Shown: in pieces, positions 48,937 through 57,946 of the stretch | How positions within the stretch are numbered: position 1 is the first letter of the stretch | Layout of the letters: each line of letters opens with the position of its first letter | NCBI GenBank assembly: GCA_017521485.1 | Contig: JAFXCL010000033.1 | Location: forward strand, 1-62,781 | Direction of reading: 5' to 3' | Source: Oscillospiraceae bacterium | GTDB lineage: Bacteria; Bacillota; Clostridia; Oscillospirales; Oscillospiraceae | DNA: 62,781 nt | Made by a program: the position numbers and the translations under genes | The notes under the pieces: generated by a model | Seen by the model: only the letters and a program-made list of their open reading frames with translations | The model's database searches: none | What the model was told of the DNA's origin: nothing

Positions 48937-50778
48937 ATGCGTATTTTGTTTGATTCCAAAAAAACAGAATATAAAGCCCCCTTCGGTACAGTCACTCCGA
49001 ATGAAAAATGCACGTTGCATATTCACATTCCCGTGACTGTGCCTGCAGTTTTTGTGGAATGTATTTTCTCTTGGGAAAACGGAAGTCCTGCATTTACTGT
49101 GCCAATGACTCCTGTAGAAACCCGGGGTAGCTATCAGGTTTACCGGGGAGAATTTTCCATCCCCCAGCCGGGTCTGTATTTTTACCACTTCCGGGTGGAG
49201 AAGCCCCACAGCAGTTTCCGCCTGTATAAAGCAGGTGATGGTACCAATATGGAAGCTGGCGACTGCTGGCAGCTTTCCTGTATCCCCGCAGATTTCACTA
49301 CCCCGGACTGGGCAAAGGGTGCGGTGATCTATCAGGTTTTCCCGGACCGGTTTTGTAAATCCGGAGATTGTGACCTGACCGGCAAACTGACCCCCTATAC
49401 CCTCCACGAAAATTGGGATGAAGAAGTGGCTTGGCAGCCTACCCCGGAGGGACAAGTTCTCAACAACGATTTCTACGGAGGTAATTTCCGGGGCATTACC
49501 GAAAAAATGGACTATATTGCCTCTTTGGGCACAACTATTTTGTATTTAAATCCCATTTGCAAAAGCTTTTCCAGCCACCGCTATGACACCGGCGACTACA
49601 AGACTCCCGATCCCATGCTGGGTACGATTGACGATTTTAAGCAAATGTGTCAAGCCGCCCACAGCCGGGGAATCCGGGTGATCCTGGACGGGGTCTTTTC
49701 CCACACCGGCGCAAACAGTCTGTATTTTGATCGGGAGCGCACCTTCGGTGGCAAGGGTGCTTACTGCACCACCGATTCCCCCTATTACAGCTGGTATAAT
49801 TTTCAGCACCATCCGGACACCTATACAAGCTGGTGGGGCTTTGACACCCTGCCCACGGTCAACAAAATGGATCCCGGCTTTATTTCCTATGTGATCACCG
49901 GTGAAGATTCCGTGGTAGAACACTGGCTGAAGCTGGGTGCAGACGGTTTCCGTCTGGATGTGGCAGACGAGCTGCCCAATGAATTTATTAAGCTCCTAAA
50001 AGATCAAATTCGTAAGATCCGCCCGGATGCCCTGCTGATCGGCGAAGTATGGGAGGATGCCTCCAACAAAGTCGCCTACGATGTCCGCCGCCGCTATTTT
50101 GTAGACAGTGTGCTGGATTCTGCCATGAACTACCCCTTCCGCACCGCAATACTGAATTTTATGAAGGGAATTGACAACGGCCAGGGTCTGCGGCAGACTG
50201 TGGAAACGATCCGGGAGAATTATCCCCCGCAGGTGTTCTTATGCAATATGAATCTGCTAGGCACCCACGATACCCCCAGAATCCGCACCGCCCTTGTGGA
50301 CGATTTCGACGGCAGTCGGGAAGCGCTTGCCCGCCGTTTTCTGTCGAAGGAACAGAAGGATCGGTCAAAGAAAATGCTGATGCTGGCATCCTTTCTGCAA
50401 TATATGCTCCCCGGCGCACCCAGCCTGTACTACGGCGATGAAGCGGGTATGGAGGGTGGCAAAGATCCCTTTAACCGGCGCACTTATCCTTGGGGCGGGG
50501 AAGATAATGACCTGCTGGAGCATTTCCGGCAGCTTGGCAGTCTTCGTAAGAACGAGGAGGTCCTGCGGCTTGGAGATGTGGAATTTCAAGTGGCAGAGAA
50601 TCAGAAGTTAAGCTTTACCAGAGCTTATCAGGGGCGTCGCCTGCAGATTTATGTAAACCGCAGTGAGGAGGTCTGGGACATTCCCGGAAAGAAGGTGCTG
50701 TATGGACGCAGCCTTAATTCCATCTCCCCCGGACGGCTGTCGTTAGCCCCTATGGATTTCTGCCTTATGGAGGTATGA
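48937..50778 (+). CDS. GH13 alpha-glucan hydrolase (neopullulanase/cyclomaltodextrinase-like)
   Basis: A 613-residue protein without signal peptide, so probably cytosolic. The N-terminal beta-sandwich (about residues 1-115) is followed by the (beta/alpha)8 barrel. The nucleophile is Asp in DGFRLDVADE, the acid Glu in LIGEVWED, and the transition-state Asp in LLGTHDTPRI. The C-terminal beta domain closes the protein. The architecture fits neopullulanase/maltogenic amylase types acting on maltodextrins or glycogen. It lies in the glg cluster and is followed by a 56-aa gene. Confidence 0.92.
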   Translation: MRILFDSKKTEYKAPFGTVTPNEKCTLHIHIPVTVPAVFVECIFSWENGSPAFTVPMTPVETRGSYQVYRGEFSIPQPGLYFYHFRVEKPHSSFRLYKAGDGTNMEAGDCWQLSCIPADFTTPDWAKGAVIYQVFPDRFCKSGDCDLTGKLTPYTLHENWDEEVAWQPTPEGQVLNNDFYGGNFRGITEKMDYIASLGTTILYLNPICKSFSSHRYDTGDYKTPDPMLGTIDDFKQMCQAAHSRGIRVILDGVFSHTGANSLYFDRERTFGGKGAYCTTDSPYYSWYNFQHHPDTYTSWWGFDTLPTVNKMDPGFISYVITGEDSVVEHWLKLGADGFRLDVADELPNEFIKLLKDQIRKIRPDALLIGEVWEDASNKVAYDVRRRYFVDSVLDSAMNYPFRTAILNFMKGIDNGQGLRQTVETIRENYPPQVFLCNMNLLGTHDTPRIRTALVDDFDGSREALARRFLSKEQKDRSKKMLMLASFLQYMLPGAPSLYYGDEAGMEGGKDPFNRRTYPWGGEDNDLLEHFRQLGSLRKNEEVLRLGDVEFQVAENQKLSFTRAYQGRRLQIYVNRSEEVWDIPGKKVLYGRSLNSISPGRLSLAPMDFCLMEV

Positions 50779-50779
50779 T

Positions 50780-50950
50780 TTGGAAAAAGAAAGCTTTTTC
50801 AGCGGTTATTGCCGCACGGTAGACGGCAGCCGAATGGTATCCGTTGTCACCGAGGACGGTAAGTTAACGGAAGTAGATTGCAGCTATGACGGTTGCCCCT
50901 ACACCGCAAACTGCACCGTTGCAAAGCAAATCGAAGAATTGACAAACTAA
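50780..50950 (+). CDS. Small Cys-rich protein, TTG start
   Basis: A 56-residue protein starting at TTG 50780, 6 nt after GGAGGT, which itself lies within the end of the GH13 gene. Sequence features are FFSGYCRTVDGSRMVSVVTEDG at the start and a DCSYDGCPYTANCTVAKQIEELTN end, with four cysteines in C-x4-C-x5-C plus an upstream C spacing that could bind metal. The family has no known function to me. A terminator follows. The start codon and short gap imply coupling to GH13 translation. Confidence 0.7.
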   Translation: MEKESFFSGYCRTVDGSRMVSVVTEDGKLTEVDCSYDGCPYTANCTVAKQIEELTN

Positions 50951-50953
50951 AAA

Positions 50954-50986
50954 GCAGGGAGTGTTGCAATGGCAACACTCCCTTTT
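50954..50986 (+). terminator. Terminator after glg cluster
   Basis: GGGAGTGTTGC, AATG, GCAACACTCCC, then TTTTCTTT. Confidence 0.88.
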
Positions 50987-51068
50987 CTTTGCCGGGTTTA
51001 GATTGAAGCATTTCGGTCATAATATAATGTATGCTTATGGCAATCCATTCTACAAGGAGGCTGACCCT

Positions 51069-52511
51069 ATGGCCAACCACAACCGCCCAACACCCCACCG
51101 TAAATTCGGTATGCGCGACAATCTGGGTTATCTGTTCGGCGACTTTGGTAATGACTTTACGTTCATTCTCTCCACCACAATCCTGATGAAGTTCTATACC
51201 GATGTAATGGGTGTTTCTGCCGGTGTGGTGGGTACGCTGATGATGCTTGCCCGGTTTGTGGACGCTGTCACCGATGTGACGATGGGCAGAATCTGCGATG
51301 CATCCAAGCGCACCAAAGCCGGTAAATTCAAGCCTTGGCTGCTGCGAATGTGCGTCCCTGTGGCACTGTCTTCCTTTTTAATGTATGCACCGGGACTGGA
51401 TGCCAACATTGCCCATAACTGGTCCTACGGTGTGCGGACCGGCTGGTTAATTGTCACCTATCTTTTGTGGGGCTCGTTCTGCTATACCGGTATCAATATT
51501 CCCTACGGTTCTATGGCTTCTGCCATCTCTCCCAATGCCGGTGACCGGGCAAGTTTATCCACCTTTCGCACCCTGGGTGGCACACTTGCAGGCATTTTTA
51601 TCGGCGTGGGACTTCCCCTGTTTGCCTACAAAACCATTCGTTTGGAAAACGGCGGAACGCAGGATGTGCTCTCCGGTCAAAATGTGGCAATTGCTGCCGG
51701 TGTATTTTCCATCCTTGCGATCCTATGCTACTTGCTGTGCTATAAAATGTGTACCGAGCGGGTGGTGTCCGACAAAATCGCCGAAAAGGGACCTTCTGTG
51801 GGGCAGATGCTAGGTAGCGCCCTGCGCAACCGGGCGCTGATTTCCATTATTGTTGCATCTGTCTTTATGCTGCTGGCACAGCTGACTATGCAGAATATGA
51901 TGAGCTATGTATATCCGGACTACTACAACGCCGCCTATTTACAAAGTGTTGGCTCTTTGACAATGGTTTTAGGTATGGGCACTGCCGCCGCAATTGCCAA
52001 ACCGGTTACCACAAGGTACGGAAAAGCAGAGGTGTCTTCTTTGTGCAGTGTGGCAGGTGCGATCGTCTGTCTGGCAATCTGGATCATCCGGCCAAATGTA
52101 TATGTATATATGGCGATGACCTCCCTATTCTGGCTGTTTTTGGGTGTTTTCTCAATGGTCAATTGGGCTCTGATCACCGATGTGATCGACTACTCGGAGT
52201 TGAAAAACGGCATCCGGGAGGATGGCTCGGTGTATGCCATGTACTCCTTTGCCCGGAAGCTGGGGCAGGCACTGGCATCCGGTCTTTCCGGCTGGCTGCT
52301 GACTGCCATTGCCTACAACGAAAACGCATTGGCAGAAGGGGTTGCACAGACGGATGCGGTGAAAAACGGGATCTTTACCATTTCTACCCTGGTTCCAGCC
52401 ATCGGTTTTATACTGCTTGCGGCTGTGCTGTGGTTCTGGTATCCTCTGCACAAAAAGCAGGTGGATGCGAATATTATGGCGCTGAAGAAAAAACACGGAG
52501 ATTCCCACTAA
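51069..52511 (+). CDS. GPH-family sugar:cation symporter
   Basis: A 480-residue protein with twelve transmembrane helices. The N-terminal GPH signature is RDNLGYLFGDFGNDFTF and VDAVTDVTMGRICDASKRTKAGKFKPW; a matching second-half motif is WALITDVIDYSELKNGIREDG. These symporters take up glycosides, pentosides or hexuronides. Its place directly after the glycogen/GH13 cluster suggests an oligosaccharide substrate, not proven. The start at 51069 follows AAGGAGG; upstream codons overlap the terminator and are excluded. Confidence 0.9.
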   Translation: MANHNRPTPHRKFGMRDNLGYLFGDFGNDFTFILSTTILMKFYTDVMGVSAGVVGTLMMLARFVDAVTDVTMGRICDASKRTKAGKFKPWLLRMCVPVALSSFLMYAPGLDANIAHNWSYGVRTGWLIVTYLLWGSFCYTGINIPYGSMASAISPNAGDRASLSTFRTLGGTLAGIFIGVGLPLFAYKTIRLENGGTQDVLSGQNVAIAAGVFSILAILCYLLCYKMCTERVVSDKIAEKGPSVGQMLGSALRNRALISIIVASVFMLLAQLTMQNMMSYVYPDYYNAAYLQSVGSLTMVLGMGTAAAIAKPVTTRYGKAEVSSLCSVAGAIVCLAIWIIRPNVYVYMAMTSLFWLFLGVFSMVNWALITDVIDYSELKNGIREDGSVYAMYSFARKLGQALASGLSGWLLTAIAYNENALAEGVAQTDAVKNGIFTISTLVPAIGFILLAAVLWFWYPLHKKQVDANIMALKKKHGDSH

Positions 52512-52547
52512 GCCAGCTCCCGCCAAATCCCATAACTGCGTCAAACC

Positions 52548-52624
52548 GTAGGGGGCGTCGCCTCGACGCCCCGCCCCGGAATTACCAAGGTTTCAAACGG
52601 GACGCAGTTCGCGGCGTCCCCTAC
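52548..52624. repeat. Small palindromic intergenic element
   Basis: Left GTAGGGGGCG and right CGTCCCCTAC are inverted and flank a GCGTCG/CGACGC hairpin. An AACTGCGTC (52534) / GACGCAGTT (52601) pair adds a second inverted set. The rest of 52512-52846 holds no gene that I can see. Confidence 0.5.
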
Positions 52625-52846
52625 AACAGGCACACCAACAAACTGAAATTTGTTGTTTTCTCTGCCGCTGGAACAATGTGTTTCAGCGGCAGACTGTTTG
52701 TTAAATGTATACAAATAATCGCCCCAGCCAACTGGAAATTGCTCCCATTTTTTTCAAATTTTGTGCCTAGTTAATTTTCCGTTTTTGCATTATACTTAAA
52801 TGAGACTGGGCAGGTTTTCCTGCACATAATTTTAGGAGGTAACAAA

Positions 52847-54319
52847 ATGGCAAAAGCCCCCAAATTAGACGCCAAGGGCTATCGGCAGTTCGGCATGCGC
52901 GACAAGCTCGCTTATGCTGCCGGTGACTTGGGCTGTAACATGAGCTTTGCCCTGAAGGGCACTGTTCAAACATTCTGGCTGGTCTATATGATGATGGAGA
53001 CCGGTCTATTATCTATCCTGCTGCTGATCGTACAGATCTGGGACGCGATCAACGATCCTATGATCGGTTCTATGATCGATGCTGACAGACGGCAGTATAG
53101 ACGCGGTAAATTCAAGCAATACATCTTTGTTGGTTCCTGCGGTCTATTGGTCGCCGGTGCAGCAGTGTTCCTGCCCTTCCCCAATGCGCCTGTAGTCATC
53201 AAGGCTATGTTGTTCATTGTAGGTTATATCATTTGGGATGCCGCATATACTGTTGCCAACGTTCCCTATGGTTCTATGCTTTCTCTGGTAACCGAAGATG
53301 CCGGCGAGCGCGCACAGCTTTCCACCTGGCGTTCTGTGGGCTCTATGGTCGGTAACCTGCTACCCAACATCATCCTGCCTATGCTGATCTGGCACAAGGA
53401 AGTGGATGCTGCCGGCAATCCCATTCTGAACCCCGAAACCGGTGTTCAGGTCCAGACCCTGCTGGGTGACCGTGTTTTCTGGGCTGCACTGCTGATGGGT
53501 GTTATTGGCTTTGTTTGCTTCCAGTTTATGCTCAAGAACATCACCATCCGTGTGGACGAGAACACTGTCAAGGCCGGTGAAGAAAACGCAAAATTCAATG
53601 TGGTTAAGGCATTCGGCAACTTCCTGAAGAACCGTCCCGCTGTGGGCGCCACTCTGGCTGCTATGGGTATGTTCCTGGGTATGAATGCTGCTACCACCGC
53701 TGTTACCATTATGTTCGCTACATACTTCGGTATGGCGCAGCTGTCCGGTGTGGTACAGCTGATCGGCTTTTTGCCTATGTTCCTCTTTATGCCCTTTATT
53801 AAGAAGATCGTTAACAAGTTTGGCAAGAAGGAAGCATCCGTTGCAGGTACGATTGCTTCTCTGATCGGCGGCCTCATCATGCTGACCTTCCCCCTGTTTG
53901 CAAACAAGAGCATTGCTCTGATCGTTTACCTGGTCGGTCTGGTTGCCTTCGGTCTGGGCATGGGTGTTTACACCTGTGTTTCCTGGGCGCTGATGGCTGA
54001 CGCCATTGACTACAACGAGTGGAAGACCGGCAGCCGCGAGGAAGGTACTGTCTACTCCCTGCACTCCTTCTTCCGTAAGCTGGCACAGGGCGTTGGCCCC
54101 TCTGTGGTGCTGCTGATCATGGGTGCTCTGGGCTACGTTTCCGAGCTGGGTACTGCAGGTCAGTCCGCTGCTACCTCCTACAATATGTGCTGGCTGGTTG
54201 CGGGTCTGTATATGTTCTCTGCTGTTGTGCAGTTCATCGGTATCGCTGTCATCTATAACCTGGATAAGAAGACCATGGCTCAGATGAACGACGAGCTGGC
54301 TGCCCGCAAGGGTGAGTAA
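52847..54319 (+). CDS. GPH-family sugar:cation symporter (second copy)
   Basis: A 490-residue paralogue of the preceding transporter, with twelve transmembrane helices. Motifs are RDKLAYAAGDLGCNMSF, IWDAINDPMIGSMIDADRRQYRRGKFKQY and, in the second half, WALMADAIDYNEWKTGSREEG. Codon use is strongly biased to C-ending optimal codons, suggesting high expression. It has its own AGGAGG site and terminator. The substrate is unknown; the context is carbohydrate metabolism. Confidence 0.9.
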   Translation: MAKAPKLDAKGYRQFGMRDKLAYAAGDLGCNMSFALKGTVQTFWLVYMMMETGLLSILLLIVQIWDAINDPMIGSMIDADRRQYRRGKFKQYIFVGSCGLLVAGAAVFLPFPNAPVVIKAMLFIVGYIIWDAAYTVANVPYGSMLSLVTEDAGERAQLSTWRSVGSMVGNLLPNIILPMLIWHKEVDAAGNPILNPETGVQVQTLLGDRVFWAALLMGVIGFVCFQFMLKNITIRVDENTVKAGEENAKFNVVKAFGNFLKNRPAVGATLAAMGMFLGMNAATTAVTIMFATYFGMAQLSGVVQLIGFLPMFLFMPFIKKIVNKFGKKEASVAGTIASLIGGLIMLTFPLFANKSIALIVYLVGLVAFGLGMGVYTCVSWALMADAIDYNEWKTGSREEGTVYSLHSFFRKLAQGVGPSVVLLIMGALGYVSELGTAGQSAATSYNMCWLVAGLYMFSAVVQFIGIAVIYNLDKKTMAQMNDELAARKGE

Positions 54320-54346
54320 TTCCATCTGATCTTAATACGAACTTTT

Positions 54347-54372
54347 CCCCTCCGGGCAACCGGAGGGGATTT
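54347..54372 (+). terminator. Terminator after GPH transporter
   Basis: CCCCTCCGG, GCAA, CCGGAGGGG, followed by ATTTTGTTTCCTTTTT. Confidence 0.85.
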
Positions 54373-54415
54373 TGTTTCCTTTTTGTCAAATTTCAGTTTG
54401 ACGCGCTGCTGCGCG

Positions 54416-54565
54416 AATTGAAAATTGAAAATGGAAAATTGAAAATTTCGGTATTTCCTTCGGAAATAAATGAAATCCTGTCCGCTTTGCGGACACATTC
54501 ATTTTGCATTTTGCATTCTGCATTTTGAAATTTTATCGGGCATCGCCCGATAAATAGAAATTTGT
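54416..54565. repeat. Dispersed A/T and palindromic repeat cluster
   Basis: AATTGAAAATTGAAAATGG (54416), TTCCTTCGGAAAT and GTCCGCTTTGCGGAC hairpins, a run of GCATTTTGCATT direct repeats, and ATCGGGCATCGCCCGAT with CCCGATAAATAGAAATTT shared with 27390. It lies upstream of the GntR promoter. Confidence 0.55.
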
Positions 54566-54573
54566 ATTTCCTG

Positions 54574-54602
54574 TTGACAACTCTGTATTCCCGTGTTATA
54601 TT
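54574..54602 (+). promoter_or_regulatory. Promoter of the GntR-ABC operon
   Basis: TTGACA, 17 nt, TATATT, directly followed by the operator. Confidence 0.85.
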
Positions 54603-54620
54603 AACTGTACTAGTACAGTT
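54603..54620. promoter_or_regulatory. Operator for YtrA-type GntR regulator
   Basis: AACTGTACTAGTACAGTT is a perfect 18-nt palindrome immediately after the -10, with an extra half site (GGTACAGTTAATAC) behind it. It lies where repressor binding would block initiation, implying autoregulation. Confidence 0.8.
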
Positions 54621-54654
54621 GGTACAGTTAATACATTCGTTAGGAGGTATGCCT

Positions 54655-55029
54655 ATGATCCATCTGGACTACCGGGATTCCCGGCCGATCTACACACAAA
54701 TCGTAGACAACTTTCGTATTCTGATTCAAAAGGGCATCCTGCAGGAGGGAGATAAACTGCCCTCCGTCCGTGAGCTGGCGGCAGAGCTTTCCATCAATCC
54801 CAACACCATTCAGCGGGCTTACCGGGAGCTGGAAGTAACCGGCTATATTGCATCGGTCACCGGCAAAGGCAGCTTTGTCTGCGGAAAGACCCGGAAAAGT
54901 CAGGAAGAACAACCATTGTGGGAGGCGCTGGACGGCGCTGTATCACAGCTACTGACATTGGGCGTTTCCCAATATGAAATCATTCAGCATCTCAAGCAAG
55001 GAGGGGATATTGATGCTTCAAATGAGTAA
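54655..55029 (+). CDS. GntR-family (YtrA subfamily) transcriptional regulator
   Basis: A 124-residue protein with an N-terminal winged helix (RPIYTQIVDNFRILIQKG... KLPSVRELAAELSINPNTIQRAYRELEVTGYI) and a short C-terminal dimerisation helix pair, the size of YtrA-type GntR repressors. It is the first gene of an operon with an ABC ATPase and permease, the usual YtrA context (antibiotic or cell-wall stress). The ATG at 54655 is 7 nt after AGGAGG; 54649 is too close. It overlaps the next gene by 17 nt. Confidence 0.93.
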   Translation: MIHLDYRDSRPIYTQIVDNFRILIQKGILQEGDKLPSVRELAAELSINPNTIQRAYRELEVTGYIASVTGKGSFVCGKTRKSQEEQPLWEALDGAVSQLLTLGVSQYEIIQHLKQGGDIDASNE

Positions 55030-55894
55030 TGTAACAAAACGCTTTGGGGATTTTAAGGCGCTGGACGGCCTGACAATGGCCATTCCCAAGGGCGCTGTCT
55101 ACGGACTGGTAGGACCCAACGGTGCAGGTAAATCCACTGCCATCCGTGTGCTCACCGGTGTGTACCGCCCGGATGATGGCACGGTCACAATGGAGGGCCT
55201 GCCTATTTATGAAAACCCCAACACCAAGGTGTGTATGAGCAGTATCCCCGATGATGTATTTTTCTTCCCTTCTGCCACCTTGGAGGATATGCGTTCCTAT
55301 TATCAGGGCATCTATCCAGGCTTTGATGACGATCTGTTTCAGCGTCTTTACGAGGTGTTTCAGCTTCCGAAGAAGTCCCCCATCCGCCGGTTCTCCAAGG
55401 GTATGCAGAAGCAGGCCGCTTTCCACCTGAGTATCTGCACCCGCCCGGATGTGCTGGTGCTGGATGAGCCGGTGGACGGTCTGGACCCGGTGATGCGCCG
55501 GCAGGTATGGAGTTTGATCCTTTCCGATGTAGCCCAAAGAAACACCACGGTTTTGATTTCTTCTCACAATCTCCGGGAGCTGGAGGACATCTGCGACCAT
55601 GTGGGCATTATGGATCACGGCAAGCTCCTTTTGGAGCGGAGCTTAGCGGATATGCAGGGCTCGATCCACAAGCTGCAAATGGTAAGTGCCCAGACTCCGG
55701 AGCTGGAAATCTTGCACGAAAGCAACTCCGGCAGATTGCGCACGCTGATCGTCCGGGGCTCTGCAGAGGAAATTGTCCAAAAAACCAAGCTGTGCGAGCC
55801 TGCCTATTTTGATGTGCTGCCCCTTTCTTTGGAAGAGATTTTCATTTACGAGCTGGGAGGTGTGAATTATGAAGTTAAGAACATCATTCTTTAA
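55013..55894 (+). CDS. ABC transporter ATP-binding protein
   Basis: A 293-residue ABC ATPase. Walker A is GPNGAGKST, the signature region IRRFSKGMQKQAAFHLSI, Walker B VLVLDEPVDGLDP and the H-loop ISSHNL. It pairs with the ABC-2-type permease encoded next (26-nt overlap). The YtrB-like pattern, downstream of a YtrA-type regulator, suggests export or stress sensing. The start at 55013 follows AAGGAGGGG. Confidence 0.92.
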   Translation: MLQMSNVTKRFGDFKALDGLTMAIPKGAVYGLVGPNGAGKSTAIRVLTGVYRPDDGTVTMEGLPIYENPNTKVCMSSIPDDVFFFPSATLEDMRSYYQGIYPGFDDDLFQRLYEVFQLPKKSPIRRFSKGMQKQAAFHLSICTRPDVLVLDEPVDGLDPVMRRQVWSLILSDVAQRNTTVLISSHNLRELEDICDHVGIMDHGKLLLERSLADMQGSIHKLQMVSAQTPELEILHESNSGRLRTLIVRGSAEEIVQKTKLCEPAYFDVLPLSLEEIFIYELGGVNYEVKNIIL

Positions 55895-57710
55895 CGGCAC
55901 TGTCCTGCGCAAGGACATCACCCGCTTTGCACCGGTTTGGGGTCTTTACTCCATTTTCACCCTGATGGCATTTTTTCTGATCTGGGAATCGGAAAACACC
56001 GCTGCCCGCTTTGCAAACAATGCCAGCTATGTGATGCAGGCCATGGGCATTGTAAACTTTGCCTACGCCACCATTTGTGCATTGGTGCTTTTCGGCGACC
56101 TGTTTAACACGAAGCTTTGCAATGCCCTTCACGCCTTTCCTCTTCGTCGGGAAGGATGGTTTTTGACCCACTGCGCCGCAGGCTTTTTATTCTGTCTTGT
56201 GCCAAACACCGCCGCAGCGCTGCTGGCAGCCGCCCTTTTACAGGAGTACTGCTATCTGGCTTTTTTGTGGTTGGCAATTATGCTTTTGCAGTTTTTATTC
56301 TTTTTCGGCGCGGCTGTGTTCTCTGTAATGTGTGCCGGAAACCGGTTGGGTGCGCTGGCAGTATGCGGTATCTTTAATTTACTGGCAGTGCTGGTAGCCT
56401 GGCTGTTTATGACCTTCTACGATCCCTTCCTTTATGGCATTGAGCTGGATGTAGAGCCTTATCTGAATTTTAGTCCGGTAGTAGGCTTCCACCATTTCCA
56501 ATATGTAGAAACCGTTTATGACAAAATGGCAAATACCACGGTTTTTAAGGGTTTTCTGGCTGAGCAGTGGCAATATCTGTTCATTGCCGCCGGTGTTGGC
56601 GCAGTGCTGCTGGTCCTTGCTTTACTGATCTACCGGGGTCGCCATTTGGAAAACGCAGGTAATCTAATTTCCCTGAAGCCGGTGGGCCCTGTATTCCTCA
56701 TTATTTACACCCTGTGCGCCGGCGCGGTGATGTACTATGTGTCTGAGATTTTCTCCGGCAACGGCAGATATGTGTTCATTTTCCTTGGCTTTGCCATCGG
56801 CTTCTTCACAGGTAAGATGCTTCTGGAAAAGAAGGTTAATGTGTTTCGGTGGAAAACCTTCCTCGGCTTTGGCATATTGCTGACAGTTTTTGGTATCACT
56901 GTAGGTCTGACAAAGCTTGACCCGGCAGGCGTTACCCGCTATGTGCCGGAAGTGCAGGAAGTCAAACAAGTACAGATCAGCCCCAATGCTTCCCGGTACT
57001 ACTACGAACATTCCAAATGCATCCTTACAGAGCAGGCAGATATTGAAGCGATCACCAAAATCCATCAGGATCTGGTGGATAATCGAAAAGCCAGCAAGGA
57101 TTCTGCCCTGCGGATCACCTACACTCTGCAAAGCGGACGGACGGTGGAGCGGCAGTATTATGTGGATATGCAAAGTGATGCCGCAGAGGTCCTGCGAGGC
57201 TATTACAGCTCTCCCCAATATATACTGGGAACAGAGGATATTGCGGCGCTTCTGGAAAATGCCTTTATGCTGGAGTTCAGGAGCAACGAAGAGGAAATTC
57301 CCTATATTTGCATAGGGGGCAGCAATATGGATCAGCAAATCTATGTGGACAAATATGAAGAAAATGCCATTATTTATTCTGTGGAGGACTTGGCAGAAGC
57401 AGGCACTTCTCCCACAGGATTGAATGTGGAGCTTGCCCGGGGGCTTATGGATGCCATTCTTGCCGACTGCAAGGCAGGCAAAATGGCACCGCCCTGGGAA
57501 TACCACGAGGGTGAGGATACCTTTGGCTGGTTAACGATCCAGTCCTTCATGCCCCAGTCCGAAACACTGAATCTAAACAGCAACAGCATTTCCGCTTCTA
57601 TTTCCACCTATGAGGTCATCGATTATACACCGGTTTCCTATCTGGAGGTCAAGATATTCGAAAACTGTACCAATACCATTGAATATCTGAAAAGTATAGC
57701 CGAACAATAA
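55869..57710 (+). CDS. ABC-2 type permease with extracytoplasmic C-terminal domain
   Basis: A 613-residue protein. Roughly the first 350 residues carry eight or so transmembrane helices. The last 250 residues form a soluble, mainly beta domain (from VQEVKQVQISPNASRYYYE on), probably outside the cell, similar to the DUF6449-type tail of YtrC/YtrD-like permeases. It is co-encoded with the ATPase. The substrate is unknown; the tail may sense the cargo. Confidence 0.82.
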   Translation: MKLRTSFFNGTVLRKDITRFAPVWGLYSIFTLMAFFLIWESENTAARFANNASYVMQAMGIVNFAYATICALVLFGDLFNTKLCNALHAFPLRREGWFLTHCAAGFLFCLVPNTAAALLAAALLQEYCYLAFLWLAIMLLQFLFFFGAAVFSVMCAGNRLGALAVCGIFNLLAVLVAWLFMTFYDPFLYGIELDVEPYLNFSPVVGFHHFQYVETVYDKMANTTVFKGFLAEQWQYLFIAAGVGAVLLVLALLIYRGRHLENAGNLISLKPVGPVFLIIYTLCAGAVMYYVSEIFSGNGRYVFIFLGFAIGFFTGKMLLEKKVNVFRWKTFLGFGILLTVFGITVGLTKLDPAGVTRYVPEVQEVKQVQISPNASRYYYEHSKCILTEQADIEAITKIHQDLVDNRKASKDSALRITYTLQSGRTVERQYYVDMQSDAAEVLRGYYSSPQYILGTEDIAALLENAFMLEFRSNEEEIPYICIGGSNMDQQIYVDKYEENAIIYSVEDLAEAGTSPTGLNVELARGLMDAILADCKAGKMAPPWEYHEGEDTFGWLTIQSFMPQSETLNLNSNSISASISTYEVIDYTPVSYLEVKIFENCTNTIEYLKSIAEQ

Positions 57711-57719
57711 ATATTTGCG

Positions 57720-57742
57720 GGAGGGGCAGTGCCCCTCCCCTA
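57720..57742. repeat. GGGAGGGGCAGTGCCCCTCCC hairpin repeat
   Basis: A palindrome followed by CTACTTTTTCT; it may serve as terminator for the ABC operon. It belongs to the family at 43351 and 16293. Confidence 0.65.
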
Positions 57743-57847
57743 CTTTTTCTCCGCGCTTATCTCCCAAAAAAATCCCCTTTAACAAAAGCACCAAAATCCC
57801 CCCTCGGGGGATGAACATTTCCAGTCGAAATGTAGCTAAAACAACAA

Positions 57848-57876
57848 TTGACTTTCTACGGAAAAATGAGTAAAAT
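57848..57876 (+). promoter_or_regulatory. Promoter of cooS-cooC-acsB
   Basis: TTGACT, 17 nt, TAAAAT, about 70 nt before the cooS start. Confidence 0.75.
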
Positions 57877-57946
57877 AACACTGATACATTATGGGCTCAT
57901 GCTGTCCGTATGAGCCGGATATTTTGCAATATAGGAGGAAACAAGA

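Noticed and set aside
53360-54325. 321-codon open frame antisense to the second GPH transporter
   Set aside because: Codon-bias shadow rich in H, Q, N and T; the transporter on the plus strand has clear motifs and a ribosome binding site.
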